64,000 nt of DNA, from assembly GCA_025370845.1 (NCBI GenBank), contig JAMXFF010000002.1, positions 88,342-152,341 on the forward strand, written 5' to 3'. Position 1 is the stretch's first letter; each line of letters opens with the position of its first letter. The DNA comes from Laspinema palackyanum D2a. Lineage in GTDB: Bacteria; Cyanobacteriota; Cyanobacteriia; Cyanobacteriales; Laspinemataceae. The notes beneath the pieces were generated by a model, which saw only the letters and a list, made by a program, of their open reading frames with translations, did no database searches and had not been told where the DNA came from. The translations under genes and the position numbers were made by a program. This document shows, one piece after another, positions 13,587-23,382 of the stretch.

Positions 13587-16182
13587 ATGGTCTCAATACA
13601 CAACTCAAATTCAATAACAGAAACAGAAAGAAAACCAGAAACATTTCCAGAAACAGCACCTTGTGCAAATTCAGTATTTTTCAGAACATACAGCAGAAGA
13701 AAGAAAGAAGGGCGGGAAACATGGGAGGAAGTATGCGAACGCACCATTGCAGGATTAGAGAAACTCGGCAATCTAAACTCAGACGAGGTGGCACTCCTCA
13801 CCCAGATGCAGAAACAACTCAAAACCCTATCTTCGGGCAGATGGTTGTGGGTGGGCGGAACTGACTGGATGGAACGCCCGGAAAACTATTCAGGAGGCTA
13901 TAACTGTACCTCAACGAATATCACTGATTGGCGGTCTTTTGGATTATTAATGAACCTTGCCATGATGGGATGTGGAACCGGCGCGGTCCTCGAACCGCAA
14001 TATATCAATCAGTTGCCGCCAATTCGGAACCGACTGGAAGTAAGTATAATTGGTGAAATTGGAGAAACTCATCCATCTCAACGTCGAGAACATACTCAAG
14101 TAATTGTAGAAGGCAATCGGGTAATTATTAATGTAGGAGACTCACGAGAAGGTTGGGTGCATTCTTACCAAACTCTAATCGAATTATCTTCTGATTTACG
14201 GTTTAATTCACCTATTGAGGTGTTAGTTAATTTAGCAGATATTCGACCGGCAGGAGAACGACTTAATGGGTTTGGAGGAATAGCTAATCCTATTAAATTG
14301 ACGGAACTTTATCAACGAATTGCTTCAATTCTAAATAAGGCGCATGGACGACAATTAAATTCGGTTGAATGCTCTTTACTTATTGATGAAGCGGCTTCTA
14401 CAATAGTTGCCGGAAATGTGAGAAGAAGTGCGGGAATCAGACAAGGAGCCAGTTTTGATGAATTGTTTGCCAATGCCAAAATGAATTTATGGCAACAAGA
14501 TGAGGCAGGTAATTGGCGAATTGACCCTTCAAGAGATGCACTCAGAATGGCAAATCACTCAAGAGTATTTCATCATAAACCAACTCTGACTGAATGTATT
14601 GATGCAGTACGTCAACAATACTATTCTGGAGAAGGAGCAATTCAATGGGCTGGTGAAGCCGTTGCCCGAGCTAGTTGTGATTTAATGCCAGACAAAGAAA
14701 CTAAACTAGAGTTTCTAAAAGCATATAATCAGGGTCACGCATTGCAATGGATAAGCGCTCGCCATCCATCCATGTCTCAACAAGAGTTGAAACATCGGTT
14801 GCAGCGTTACGGCCTAAACCCGTGTGGTAAGTAATTTTGCCTCACGTTAAAAATCGGGCAAAATCGGTGAACCCTGAGATGGGAATATCGAGGTAAGCAG
14901 ATTGTTTAAAAGCATCTGCCACCGTAGAGCGTAGGATGTGAAACTCATTATTTGAGAATATAATCATTCCATGAGTGTCCGACAGTTAATTTCAATTGAA
15001 AATGTACGCCGAACTTATCCGAATTAAAGGATAAGAACTAGAGGATAAAAAGCCTTTAGGATAACATAATTGGAAATTATTGGTGCAGGATTTCACTGTA
15101 ATCTTTCAGAGGTCCATCTCAATCAAATAGACCCGAATAATTGGGAGGAACAAGAAAAAGCATTTAAGGCCGGGGCTTTAGCAGTAGCAGTTTTACTCCA
15201 TCACAAATTCGATGAACCTCGTTATCAATACAGTCGCGAAATTGACCCCATTGTTGGTGTCTCCTTTACCGGATTATTTGATTTCTTCGTCAATGCTTTT
15301 GGAATAGATTGGTTAAAGTGGTGGGAGGCAGGACGACCAGCCCAGTGGGGAATCACCGGAAAAACAACTCAATATTATTTATCTGATTACTTCAAACAGA
15401 AAGAAGCAGATTATCTGAATCGGTGGCGGGACATTGTTCATACTCAAGTCTGGGATTATTGCGATCGCCACGGATTACGTCGTCCAAATCGGTGTACTAC
15501 AGTGCAACCTGCAGGGACCAAAAGTCTGTTAACAGGTGCTTCACCAGGATGGCATCCACCCAAAGCCCAGCGGTTTATTCGACGAATAACTTTCGGGAAA
15601 AATGACCCAGTTGCACTGGCTTGTATCGACTATGGTTACAATGTCATCCCTTCCCAATCTGATAAAGATGAAAAGGGTAATCTTCTAACTGACCCATTTG
15701 ACCCGCGTTGTTCTGAATGGTTGGTGGAAATTCCCATCGCCGTCAGTTGGGCTGATTTACCTGGTGCCGATGCCATTGACATCAGTCTATTTTCCGCTTT
15801 GGCTCAAATGGACTTCTACCTTAATGTCCAAGGCAACTATGCCTGCCATAATACCTCCGCCACTATTGAATTTCGTGAATCCGAGATTGAGCAATTAGGT
15901 ACAAGAATTTATGAAGCCATTCAAAATGATGAAGGTTATGTTTCGGCTGCCTTACTTGCTCGTTTTGATGACCGTCAATCCTTTCCTCGTCTTCCCTTTG
16001 AACCCATTGATAAAGCCGAATATGACCGTCTCAGTGCCGAGGTCTTAGTTCGTCGCAAAACCCATGATTTTAAGAAGGCACTTCACCGCTATGACCTTGG
16101 TGACTTAGCCGAAGCTGGACCTGCCGGTTGCGATTCCGATAAATGTTTTTTGCCTGATAAGCAACCTGAATCTTCCAACTAA
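13587..16182 (+). CDS. nrdJ: Class II (B12-dependent) ribonucleotide reductase, two exons
   Basis: Exons 13587-14828 and 15073-16182 join into one frame of 783 residues, close to monomeric adenosylcobalamin-dependent ribonucleoside-triphosphate reductases. Exon 1 has RWLWVGGTDW, GGYNCTSTN (first active-site Cys), MGCGTGAVLEPQ, NVRRSAGIRQG and ends in NPCG. Exon 2 begins with the Glu of the NPCGE motif and continues IIGAGFHCNLSEVHLNQ, TTVQPAGTKSLLTGASPGWHPP and the C-terminal redox pair CDSDKC. It reduces ribonucleotides to deoxynucleotides without a second subunit or oxygen, a gene often carried by large phages. Without splicing, exon 1 stops three bases into the intron (...CGK-stop). Confidence 0.95.
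14829..15072 (+). ncRNA. Group I intron in nrdJ (ORF-less)
   Basis: This 244-nt insert interrupts the codons for NPCG and E. The 5' exon ends in U and the intron ends in G, as group I introns require. A P1 helix is visible: exon CGTGTGGT pairs with intron GCCTCACG (14839-14846), leaving a U-G wobble at the splice site. Core-like segments follow: AATCGGTGAACCC (14871-14873 region) and AATATCGAGGTAAGC (14884-14898). No intron ORF is present, so mobility would depend on an endonuclease elsewhere. RNR genes are a known home of group I introns in cyanobacteria and phages. Confidence 0.88.
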
Positions 16183-16192
16183 TCTCTGAAAA

Positions 16193-16220
16193 AAAACCTC
16201 CTATTTAATTAGGAGGTTTT
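16193..16220. terminator. Bidirectional terminator
   Basis: AAAACCTCCT/AGGAGGTTTT stem with an AT-rich loop lies between nrdJ and the convergent minus-strand genes. Confidence 0.85.
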
Positions 16221-16261
16221 CTAATTTTAACGAGAAATAAACCCTATCACCAACTTAAATT

Positions 16262-16477
16262 TTAACTTAAATTGCTGTTAGTTTCAATCAATTTCACATT
16301 GACTGTAGCATGAGAAAAGTCTAATTCTTCTCCTTCATCCAATGCCCATTGTTTGAGCAACTTATCTTTCTCTGGTTGAGAAAGTTTTGACCATTCTTCC
16401 TCGGTCATATCGAAATCTTCTAAATCCAAGATTTTATCTCGAAATTTTGCTGAAACTTTTAACACCAACTTAATCAT
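16262..16477 (-). CDS. Small hypothetical protein
   Basis: A 71-residue protein from the ATG at 16477, two bases after the stop of the upstream gene (TGATAATG), with GGAGG placed ahead of it. Acidic and helical, with MTEEEWSKLSQPEKDKLLKQW. Translation is probably coupled. No family recognised. Confidence 0.6.
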   Translation of the reverse strand: MIKLVLKVSAKFRDKILDLEDFDMTEEEWSKLSQPEKDKLLKQWALDEGEELDFSHATVNVKLIETNSNLS

Positions 16478-16479
16478 TA

Positions 16480-16754
16480 TCAACTTCCTCCAAGTTTTTC
16501 TTCGATGTAATAGTGAAAGTTTAACCATTCAGAATCAGTTAAGGAAACTGACAAAAATTGGTTAATTATTTCAGTATCCAAGTGGTAAAAAATCCGGGTA
16601 TGTAGTCCATAAACTGGAACCGAGGTTATAGCCGATTGCATAGTCCATTCGTGTCCAACTTCGACAGCCTTCAAACAGACCTGTCTCAATTCTTCCAGAA
16701 CAGGTATATCTAACTGCTCAAATCGGTCTGTGAATTGAATTTAGGTAAATTCAT
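16480..16754 (-). pseudogene. EWLxF-family small gene with N-terminal frameshift
   Basis: The gene should start at the ATG at 16754, which overlaps the stop of the upstream gene (ATGA). After MNLPKFNSQTD the frame is lost; adding one T to the TTT run near 16720 joins it to FEQLDIPVLEELRQVC and then to the long frame ending at 16480 (about 91 residues in all). The C-terminus SLTDSEWLNFHYYIEEKLG matches the EWLEF...QQ(K/Q)L end of neighbours at 16751-17311 and 54719-55012. The cause may be mutation or sequencing error. Confidence 0.6.
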
Positions 16755-17311
16755 CTTTGCCATGCGTTGTAAATTTCATTCAATGCTGAAGCTAAATCCA
16801 GCAAATAATGAGAAGATTTTCCGGTAGATTTTAATGCTTCGAGATAATTAGATTCTTTTCTCCAGAATTTGATTAATTCACCTCGCTCTGATTGTGTTCG
16901 CCATTGTTCAAAAGAATCCCTTAAAGTTTGGGGAATTTGTTGTGTCAAAAAATATGCAACAATAGAAATCCTCATTTGCATTTGTTGTTTAATCAATTGT
17001 TGTTGACACCATACTGAGAACTCTAACCATTCATGGGAATTCAAATCAGAAGCCCACCAAGCATCATAAAAAATGTCAGTTTGATTATCTGGATTAAATT
17101 CTGAATAATCAAAACCAGAGATTTTCAATTGAGATGCAGCTTCAAAAAAGGCAACCGTATCATGGGTTTTATCTGCCTTAAATGCTGCATAACTTGCAAT
17201 GGCATTAAGTTTGATTAAATCCGAATCAGTTAATTTTCTGTTAGACAAGATGGGACCGAAAAAATTTTCTACATTCAATGAACAATCGGATAAGGATGGG
17301 GTTTTTCTCAT
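16751..17311 (-). CDS. Hypothetical helical protein, EWLxF family
   Basis: A protein of 186 residues, mainly helical. A segment in the middle (WWASDLNSHEWLEFSVWCQQQLIK) carries the EWLEF...W.QQ.L motif shared with the small genes at 16480 and 54719. No enzymatic motif. Its stop codon overlaps the start of the next gene, so translation is probably coupled. I know no named family. Confidence 0.7.
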   Translation of the reverse strand: MRKTPSLSDCSLNVENFFGPILSNRKLTDSDLIKLNAIASYAAFKADKTHDTVAFFEAASQLKISGFDYSEFNPDNQTDIFYDAWWASDLNSHEWLEFSVWCQQQLIKQQMQMRISIVAYFLTQQIPQTLRDSFEQWRTQSERGELIKFWRKESNYLEALKSTGKSSHYLLDLASALNEIYNAWQR

Positions 17312-17430
17312 TTTGATTAATGATGTAATTGTTTAGGGCGATAAGTTGGCATGGGCAAGCGTTCCTGGCTTTGCGCTGCTCTTACTTGGATGGCGATCGC
17401 AGTACAGAACCAGGAACAGTAGAGTTTGGA

Positions 17431-18018
17431 TTATGGAGAAGCCGACCGATTCCAAGCAACTCGATAGGGTGTAACGTGGGGGAATTGGGGACTGGTGTAA
17501 CCTAACTCCCGGTCTAAGATTGCCAGTCTTGACCATTCTTCAGGAGTTCCACCTTTAGTTTTGAGTTGATTGAATAGTTGTTGTCGGCTGACCGTAAGAC
17601 TATTTCCCAATACTGCATCGGTTGCATTAGGTTGAGTGCCACGACCACCCAAGACTGCATCAGTGGGTTTTGGCTGGTCCTTGGGTCTTAGTTTAGGTTT
17701 TGGTTTTGGTGTTCCTGTTGGTTTGGCTATTCCTGTTGGTTTTGCACAAAATGCTTGATTTTGGTTAGCAAACTCTTTAGCTTGGTCATAATCCAGAAAC
17801 AGAGCTAAACTGCCATCTGGTTTGTTCAAAATTGATGTAGCATATCCCAAGGTTGCATCCGTTTCCGGACAACAGATTTCTTGGCTATCATAAACCACAT
17901 AATAACCTTGTTTTTGATACTGTTCAATATCTGTTGAATCAAATAAACCTTGACGAGTATATTCTGATTTCCAGTAATTTGATACTCCTGTAGCCCATTC
18001 TGCAAATCCTAGACTCAT
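17431..18018 (-). CDS. Hypothetical protein with Pro/Lys linker
   Basis: A protein of 195 residues from the ATG at 18018, which has TGAGGA seven bases before it; a TTG at 18030 would overlap the upstream gene. The N-terminal part (about 1-95) looks globular and has ICCPETDATLGYATSILN. A Lys/Pro-rich linker (KPTGTPKPKPKLRPKDQPK) follows, then two near-identical TDAVLG segments and a C-terminal helical part. Function unknown. Confidence 0.65.
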   Translation of the reverse strand: MSLGFAEWATGVSNYWKSEYTRQGLFDSTDIEQYQKQGYYVVYDSQEICCPETDATLGYATSILNKPDGSLALFLDYDQAKEFANQNQAFCAKPTGIAKPTGTPKPKPKLRPKDQPKPTDAVLGGRGTQPNATDAVLGNSLTVSRQQLFNQLKTKGGTPEEWSRLAILDRELGYTSPQFPHVTPYRVAWNRSASP

Positions 18019-18026
18019 AATTTTCC

Positions 18027-18224
18027 TCAATCTTCATCAATAAATTGACAATAGGCTACTACATCTGATTCTTCTACCTCAAATGACTTGATAATATACT
18101 TAGATTCGCCGTCAGTAATTACCTCGTTTATTGTGAAAGTTTCATCATCGTCATATCCTAATTCGTTTGAATATTCATTTAACGAATCTCCTTGAAATAG
18201 TACAATTCCTTGATATTGGCGCAT
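18027..18224 (-). CDS. Small acidic hypothetical protein
   Basis: A 65-residue protein with many Asp/Glu residues, ending ESDVVAYCQFIDED. It lies 8 bases before the next gene. Strong acidity and small size are typical of phage inhibitors and DNA mimics, but nothing specific supports that. A 17-codon frame (18230-18283) lies just upstream and may be a leader peptide. Confidence 0.6.
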   Translation of the reverse strand: MRQYQGIVLFQGDSLNEYSNELGYDDDETFTINEVITDGESKYIIKSFEVEESDVVAYCQFIDED

Positions 18225-18281
18225 TTTTAATCTCCGAATAAACCTTCACTGAATTGATATTTGATTTTTTCTGTTCGCATT

Positions 18282-18464
18282 TTAGTAAGGTTCTCCGTCC
18301 AAATATCCAGGTTCTTCATCTGATAAGGCTTCTCCTAGCATTGCCCAATATTGACTGCACTCTCTTCTCCTTTTTGCTTTTGTTTCTGTTTTTGATTCTG
18401 CTTCTGTTTCTGATTCTGTTATTGTTGCTGATTTTGGTTTTGATTCTGAGTTTGAAGAAGCCAT
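18282..18464 (-). CDS. Small low-complexity hypothetical protein
   Basis: A 60-residue protein. The first half is Ser/Thr/Glu/Lys-rich low complexity (SESKPKSATITESETEAESK), followed by KAKRRRECSQYWAMLGEALSDEEPGYLDGE. I preferred this frame over a longer overlapping basic frame because its C-terminus has varied, protein-like composition. Low certainty. Confidence 0.45.
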   Translation of the reverse strand: MASSNSESKPKSATITESETEAESKTETKAKRRRECSQYWAMLGEALSDEEPGYLDGEPY

Positions 18465-18494
18465 AGGTGGTTGAGAGGAGTGAGTTAGGGTAAA

Positions 18495-18836
18495 TTAAGT
18501 AACATTCCATTCAGTTTGAATTTGACCTTGAACAAAATGAAAATTTTGCCACCAATAATTAGTATCAGTGTCACCATCAGTAACGAGTAAATATTGATTA
18601 TCGGGTTTTGAACCTTTATAGATAAAAACACAACACAAAATAATTTGGTTATTGTGTCTAGGGATTGGTTTATTTTTGAAAACTGAGTAAGCAATTACTG
18701 ATTCACCCCATTCAGTAGCAAATTGTTCAGCAAAGGATTGAATCTCTGTCAAAGGTCTTGGTGAATCTGATTCTGATGTTTTGTAAGCATCAATAAATGG
18801 AGGGAACAGAAAATAGTTGTACTTTTTGTTGTCCAT
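18495..18836 (-). CDS. Hypothetical protein
   Basis: A 113-residue protein from the ATG at 18836; the open frame runs further back but that part is the upstream region with GCTCTCGCT. It begins MDNKKYNYFLFPPFIDAYK and ends QGQIQTEWNVT, alpha/beta in appearance with ILCCVFIYKG. No family recognised. First gene of the minus-strand run 16.2-18.8 kb. Confidence 0.65.
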   Translation of the reverse strand: MDNKKYNYFLFPPFIDAYKTSESDSPRPLTEIQSFAEQFATEWGESVIAYSVFKNKPIPRHNNQIILCCVFIYKGSKPDNQYLLVTDGDTDTNYWWQNFHFVQGQIQTEWNVT

Positions 18837-18891
18837 GTTTAAGAGAAAGCCTTCCTGAGATAAAGTAAATTTCACCGAACCGAGCGAGAGC
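18837..18891 (-). promoter_or_regulatory. Shared upstream element (weak), copy 6
   Basis: GCTCTCGCT on the minus strand (18883-18891) lies 46 nt before the ATG at 18836. The TTGATGTT box is not recognisable. Confidence 0.4.
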
Positions 18892-18894
18892 AAT

Positions 18895-19263
18895 ATTAGG
18901 AATATGCTGAGATTTGGATTTATTTTTCTTTTGTAGAAACCTAATATATTTTAGTTGATTGCTCTTTTTCTGAAAACAGATAACTTTTTTTAATCAACCG
19001 ACGTAAATAAATATGGAAATATCCACGGGCCTTTCACAGTGACTATTTCCATTTGTTCTCAACAAAGTTTAACAATATCTTTGATTTTTGAGGTAATAGC
19101 TACATTTTTGAAAAACATTATGTATATCATTTAAAAAAATAACTGCCTCTGGATAAGCAATTATTGAGAGCTAAAATTATTATAACTAAACCTTAATAAA
19201 TTCCAGCAAAATTTAGATAAAATTTAGTAAAAAAGTGAAGAAAAAGAGTATAAAAAAGAAGAA
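18895..19263. other. AT-rich gene-free stretch with an inverted repeat
   Basis: No convincing frame. Strongly AT-rich; ATGGAAATA (19013-19021) and TATTTCCAT (19044-19052) form an inverted repeat. It marks the change from the small-gene arm to the HIP1-rich core and could hold promoters or a replication or regulatory site, which I cannot decide. Confidence 0.4.
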
Positions 19264-19317
19264 GTGAAAAGTCTAAGGAGGCGGGCAAGTGTTGCCAAGG
19301 ATGTTCAATCTTTGAGT

Positions 19318-19640
19318 TCAGTCGTTCAAATCAGAACGAGTCAATTCCAAAGCAGCCTGCAAAGCGCGTTGGTTGGGGCAACTCATCCACTCGCTCTCAT
19401 CTACCTCCGCCGCCCCCGCCAAAATCAGCAACCCGTTGAGCAGTTCCTCGCCCTCCTTTGCCGGATTGACCCAGACCTCACCGACCCAAGTTTTATCTTG
19501 TTTCCCGAGGAAGGCGTCGCCTCTCCCCCCCTTGTTCTCCACCAACTCCCAAACCCCGGAGTGACTTCGTTTCGCACCGGCACAATTCCGGCCAACAACA
19601 AGCGCCGCCAATCCGTTGGGAGTAGAGATGGTCTCGCCAA
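19318..19640 (-). pseudogene. Possible 5'-truncated gene fragment
   Basis: A minus-strand frame with GVWELVENKGGRGDAFLGKQ, TWVGEVWVNPAKEGEELLNG and DESEWMSCPNQRALQAALEL reads like protein, but a stop lies just upstream and no good start exists. A long plus-strand frame (19264-19683) covers the same DNA with less protein-like content. Family unknown. Confidence 0.3.
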
Positions 19641-19752
19641 GTTACCTCCCCGGGCAGATTCCCAGACCAAAGGACTCGGGTAGATTAGAAGCATAAGAAA
19701 AAACCGAGTTAACACAGACCTAATAGGTCTTTTTAATAAATCGCTATAACAG

Positions 19753-19793
19753 GCAATCCCGTCAGACTAACTCTGGCGGGATTGTTGCATTTT
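19753..19793 (+). terminator. Terminator-like hairpin
   Basis: CAATCCCG.../...CGGGATTG stem (19753-19783), then TTGCATTTTT. An orphan hairpin, perhaps the end of a lost gene. Confidence 0.6.
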
Positions 19794-20045
19794 TCAGTTT
19801 CTCCAAAAGCTGGATTCACTGACTTAAGCAATGCAGTCTGCTTGAGGTACGAACAGATAACCTAAGCAGGTACTCACAGTGCAACCCGCCCTGTTAAAGG
19901 GGAGTCAAGTTGCGATCGCCCTTTGTTTAGATATGGTAAAGAGGATAAACTGAAATCGCCAGTATATCAAGAATGAATTCTTAAATTTTTACTGTCCCCC
20001 TAATTAAAAAAATTAGCAATTTCTAACTACAAGATTAGTTGCTAA

Positions 20046-21407
20046 TCATTTACCCATTTCCGCTTCTACTATAGTCATTACGCCTTTTATGTAAAAATCT
20101 TTGAGATGTTTGCTAAATTCTGTTAAATCCAATTCGCCATTTAAAGAAATTCTTAAGAGTTCAATTTCTTGGCTTTTAACTTCGGCTAACAAAACTAATT
20201 CATTTCCTGTTGCAGCACCTTTAAATTTAGGAAAAAATTTTTCCTCAAGAAACTTAATTGTTATGCCGTATTGTCTGTAAAAAGTTAATTTAGACCAATC
20301 TATTTCAGCTTGATATTGGTCAAATTTATTTTTAAGAAGGGCAAGGTTTAAACCCTCTTGAATATTGCCAAATTCCGGGCCAAGTTCACTTACTACACTA
20401 CGTCCTACTTTATGAATTTCTTGAACAATTTGGTTAGCAAGAAATTGAAATGACTGGCGCATAGCATAATCAGGAGAGGTTGATAAATTTTCACGAATTC
20501 GAGCTATATCACTGGCCCTGTCATTAGTGCTTTCACTCTGAACTGGCTGTACCAACTGCATTAAAGCTTCCTTTAATGGAGGAATAGATTGCCACCGAGA
20601 ATCTATTCTGGGGTCAAATGCTTTATTAAAAATTTTATTTAGTTTAGCTATAGAGTCTGAAGCAAATCGAGACAAAGCTTCTTTAGATTCTAGCCTTTCA
20701 TGGGGCCTTTTTGCTTCATGGTCAAGTAAATTAGTAGGTTTTAATTTGGTTAAAGCAAAAAATAAAATGCCACAGCACTGTGTAATATCTGACCGGGGGT
20801 CTCGTTGAAGGTTACTTTTATCCTGTTGCTCGGGGAGAGTAAAAAATCTATTTCCTACTTGTTCCCCAGATTGAGTTAAATCAGTATTCTTTAAATCTGA
20901 ATTGTTAAAAGATATACCAAAATCAATCAACACGGGGTCTTTGATATCATCATTTCGGATAATAATATTAGCAGGTTTAATATCTCGATGAACGATATCA
21001 TATTCGTGGCAATTTTCTAAAATACCTAAAAGTTTATTTGCCAAATAAATTGCTTCTTCAAAATTTAATGTTTCATCTTTTAGGAAATTTTCTAGTGTTT
21101 TTCCAGGAACAAATTCTGTCACTAGATAAAGGGAAACGGTAGAATCTTCAAATTTTTCAATATTTGAATCAACCAATCGAGAAATTCCTGGAGAATCAAG
21201 CGTTTTTAAGGCGGACACTTCTCTGTACATTCTTTTCCGAGATTTAGTGTCTTTTTGCTTTTTTAGTTTTTTCAAAACATAATGACGTTCAATTGAATCT
21301 ACAAGGTTTTTCGGCTTAATCAAAAAAGTTTTGCCTTGTCCGCCCCCACCAATCAACTCAATAATTTCCCACCTTTCATTCCAAGGATTATTGTTTTGTC
21401 TGGTCAT
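20046..21407 (-). CDS. Hanks-type Ser/Thr protein kinase
   Basis: A protein of 453 residues. The kinase domain covers about 10-280: glycine loop ELIGGGGQGKTFLI, YVLKKLKK with the ATP-binding Lys, an RE helix pair, hinge LVTEFVPG, catalytic loop IVHRDIKPANIII, Mg loop LIDFGIS and activation-end FTLPEQQ in place of the usual APE. The C-terminal 170 residues are helical and of unknown function. No membrane segment, so cytosolic. Neighbouring genes do not suggest a pathway. It is followed by its own gap and is probably monocistronic. Confidence 0.92.
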   Translation of the reverse strand: MTRQNNNPWNERWEIIELIGGGGQGKTFLIKPKNLVDSIERHYVLKKLKKQKDTKSRKRMYREVSALKTLDSPGISRLVDSNIEKFEDSTVSLYLVTEFVPGKTLENFLKDETLNFEEAIYLANKLLGILENCHEYDIVHRDIKPANIIIRNDDIKDPVLIDFGISFNNSDLKNTDLTQSGEQVGNRFFTLPEQQDKSNLQRDPRSDITQCCGILFFALTKLKPTNLLDHEAKRPHERLESKEALSRFASDSIAKLNKIFNKAFDPRIDSRWQSIPPLKEALMQLVQPVQSESTNDRASDIARIRENLSTSPDYAMRQSFQFLANQIVQEIHKVGRSVVSELGPEFGNIQEGLNLALLKNKFDQYQAEIDWSKLTFYRQYGITIKFLEEKFFPKFKGAATGNELVLLAEVKSQEIELLRISLNGELDLTEFSKHLKDFYIKGVMTIVEAEMGK

Positions 21408-21574
21408 GCTGGTTTAAGCTCCTAAGACATTAAGTGTTGCTATATTTCGACTGATGAAATTGCCTTTGCTTAATATTAACCCTTTTTTTCTAAAGGTGGG
21501 AAGAATTTTCCGTGTGTTCATTTAGTCCTGCTTTTTCACTGTAATCATACTATGACCCCAACCTAGAACGGCTG

Positions 21575-21712
21575 ATGAGAGCGGCGAGGGAATCGTCCCG
21601 GGATGCCGTACTGCTGACCCGGTGGGTGGGACTGGCCCAGAAACCGCTAGAGAGCGAGGAAGATTGGCAAGAGTTTGAGGCGATTTGGGGGAAACTGGAA
21701 TCAAACGAGTGA
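21575..21712 (+). CDS. Short ORF, probably a 5'-truncated gene
   Basis: From the ATG at 21575 a 45-residue product reads MRAARESSRDAVLLTRWVG...EEDWQEFEAIWGKLESNE. The same frame is protein-like further upstream (YDPNLERL) back to a stop near 21548, suggesting lost 5' sequence. Nine bases separate it from the DUF6794 gene. Confidence 0.4.
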   Translation: MRAARESSRDAVLLTRWVGLAQKPLESEEDWQEFEAIWGKLESNE

Positions 21713-21721
21713 GGCGATCGC

Positions 21722-22087
21722 ATGAACATGGACCCGATTGAAGTTACCCCAGCACCAATAGAACCCAAAGAGCAGATTAACCCGACCTACTCACCGGCGA
21801 CGGGGCTGTTCATTCCGGCTACGATTGATGAGGCGATCGCAGAACTAGAAAAGATGCTGCACCCGCAGTTTATAGAAGAAGCCCGAACCATGACCCAAGC
21901 GCAGTTTTTGGATTCCCAGCATCTGGGTTTGGCGATGTGGATTCGCAATAACTGGGAATTATGGCGAATGAACGAGCTCACTCAATCTTTGCGAATTCAG
22001 GGCATGACCCACCCGGATGAGATGGCGAGTTTTCTGCTGGGTCAATTTTGGGAGCACTTGCAACAGCCACTAGAAACTGAAGACTAA
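21722..22087 (+). CDS. DUF6794-like protein
   Basis: A 121-residue protein. Residues about 36-115 follow the DUF6794 pattern: TIDEAIAELEKMLHPQFIEEAR, HLGLAMWIRNNWELWR, then LRIQGMTHPDEMASFLLGQFWEHL. The N-terminal 35 residues are Pro-rich. The domain's function is not known to me; similar proteins occur widely in bacteria. Start ATG follows a HIP1 site. Confidence 0.75.
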   Translation: MNMDPIEVTPAPIEPKEQINPTYSPATGLFIPATIDEAIAELEKMLHPQFIEEARTMTQAQFLDSQHLGLAMWIRNNWELWRMNELTQSLRIQGMTHPDEMASFLLGQFWEHLQQPLETED

Positions 22088-22133
22088 GGGAGAAGCGATC
22101 GCAATATCCCAACCGAATCCAGGTAATGCAGGT

Positions 22134-22505
22134 TTATCGAATTTGGGAAATCGAGTAAATCAACTGATTCTGCGGTGGCTCCACAAACACGCACCAACAG
22201 CGAATCGTGGGGTCGAGGGAGTCGAAGATATCACCCTTCCACCGTTCCCGCCGCAGTTCGATATTGAGGGAATCCTCACTTTCCTCCAGGGGAAACAGCT
22301 TGAACGTAAGGCGCTTGAGATAAACCAATCCGCCTCGACTGCGACCCTTCTCCGGCAACGGGACGAGCTTCCAAACTTGACCCCAGGGCGAGTCAACCGG
22401 AGATTTTAGCCGGATTTTGTCGCTGGCTTTGTCGTCAAATATTCCGGCTTGAGTCGGGAAAAAATCGTTAGGATCCAGGGTCAGGCGAGTTCTAAAGTTG
22501 TTCAT
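22134..22505 (-). CDS. Hypothetical protein
   Basis: A 123-residue protein from the ATG at 22505. It contains DPNDFFPTQAGIFDDKASDKIRLKSP, WGQVWKLVPLPEKGRSRGG and a Trp/Cys-rich end (IRCWCVFVEPP). Convergent with the DUF6794 gene. No family recognised. Confidence 0.5.
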   Translation of the reverse strand: MNNFRTRLTLDPNDFFPTQAGIFDDKASDKIRLKSPVDSPWGQVWKLVPLPEKGRSRGGLVYLKRLTFKLFPLEESEDSLNIELRRERWKGDIFDSLDPTIRCWCVFVEPPQNQLIYSISQIR

Positions 22506-22749
22506 TAGCAATGCAGTCAGTTGTATCTATGGTTGAGCCTAACTGAAAAGCGTTACAGTTTGGGTTAACTCGGCCCAGTCAATCCCCATTGGCATCCACA
22601 AAATCACTCCATCCCCTGAAAGTTGCCATCAACCGATCGCATCCCCGGGACTCATCCGGGCAAAGTCTTAGTGACCACTTCTGCTGCATCAAGCAACTGC
22701 TAAACTCGTCCTATCCACCTAGAAAACGCATCCCACTAGCAACAACCTG

Positions 22750-23382
22750 ATGAGTACCAGCGAGGACACGAAAATTGCCAACATCCTGAAAAGATGGCTG
22801 AAGACGGCTAACGAACTCGAAGCAGGCACGAGCCGATATTTTCCTATCACGCGACTGACCAGCGTCAAGAGTTTATGCCGTAATCGCAAAACAGCCCAAC
22901 AGTTTGCCCTTCATATCGCTGGGCGGGTGCAGCAATCCATGAGTCAGGCTCCGGCTCCCGATTATTTTGAGCCTGCCGAATGGGACGCGCATCAGCAGAT
23001 AGTGGCTGAAGCGATTGCTCTGATGCAAGGAACAATCGCCGACGAACCCGATACTCAACAATCTCTGCAAGCCCTTCGCAAACAGATTGACTCCTTCCAG
23101 GGCGACGACTACCGCAATTTCCAATGGGGGATGACCGTGCATTTCGTCCGCAGCGGTAACCTGCTCCAGATTGATTATGCTATACAATGTTTTGTCCAGT
23201 CCGATTATCCGTATTACGCATATCAACTCGCTAGACAATATGCCGAGCGCTACGAGTCAAGTTGCGGCACGGGGCTAATCCCCAAGTCTAGGCACCAATT
23301 GCTCGATATCGCTGAGTTTTGGTGCCAATACTATTTTAGTCAGTCTCTACGCGAACGGTTTCCTAAGCTGATGTCGAGTTGA
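22750..23382 (+). CDS. Hypothetical protein
   Basis: A 210-residue, mainly helical protein (IANILKRWLKTANELEAG, RKTAQQFALHIAGRVQQSM, HQQIVAEAIALMQG, YYAYQLARQYAERYES). Looks like an intact cytosolic gene with typical core composition. No family recognised. Confidence 0.65.
   Translation: MSTSEDTKIANILKRWLKTANELEAGTSRYFPITRLTSVKSLCRNRKTAQQFALHIAGRVQQSMSQAPAPDYFEPAEWDAHQQIVAEAIALMQGTIADEPDTQQSLQALRKQIDSFQGDDYRNFQWGMTVHFVRSGNLLQIDYAIQCFVQSDYPYYAYQLARQYAERYESSCGTGLIPKSRHQLLDIAEFWCQYYFSQSLRERFPKLMSS

Noticed and set aside
13587-16182. Two separate reductase genes
   Set aside because: The frames join exactly at the NPCG/E codons with group I splice-site features, so they are exons of one gene.
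19264-19683. A 139-residue plus-strand gene
   Set aside because: Composition is low in typical protein features and the minus-strand frame looks more protein-like; neither has a good start.
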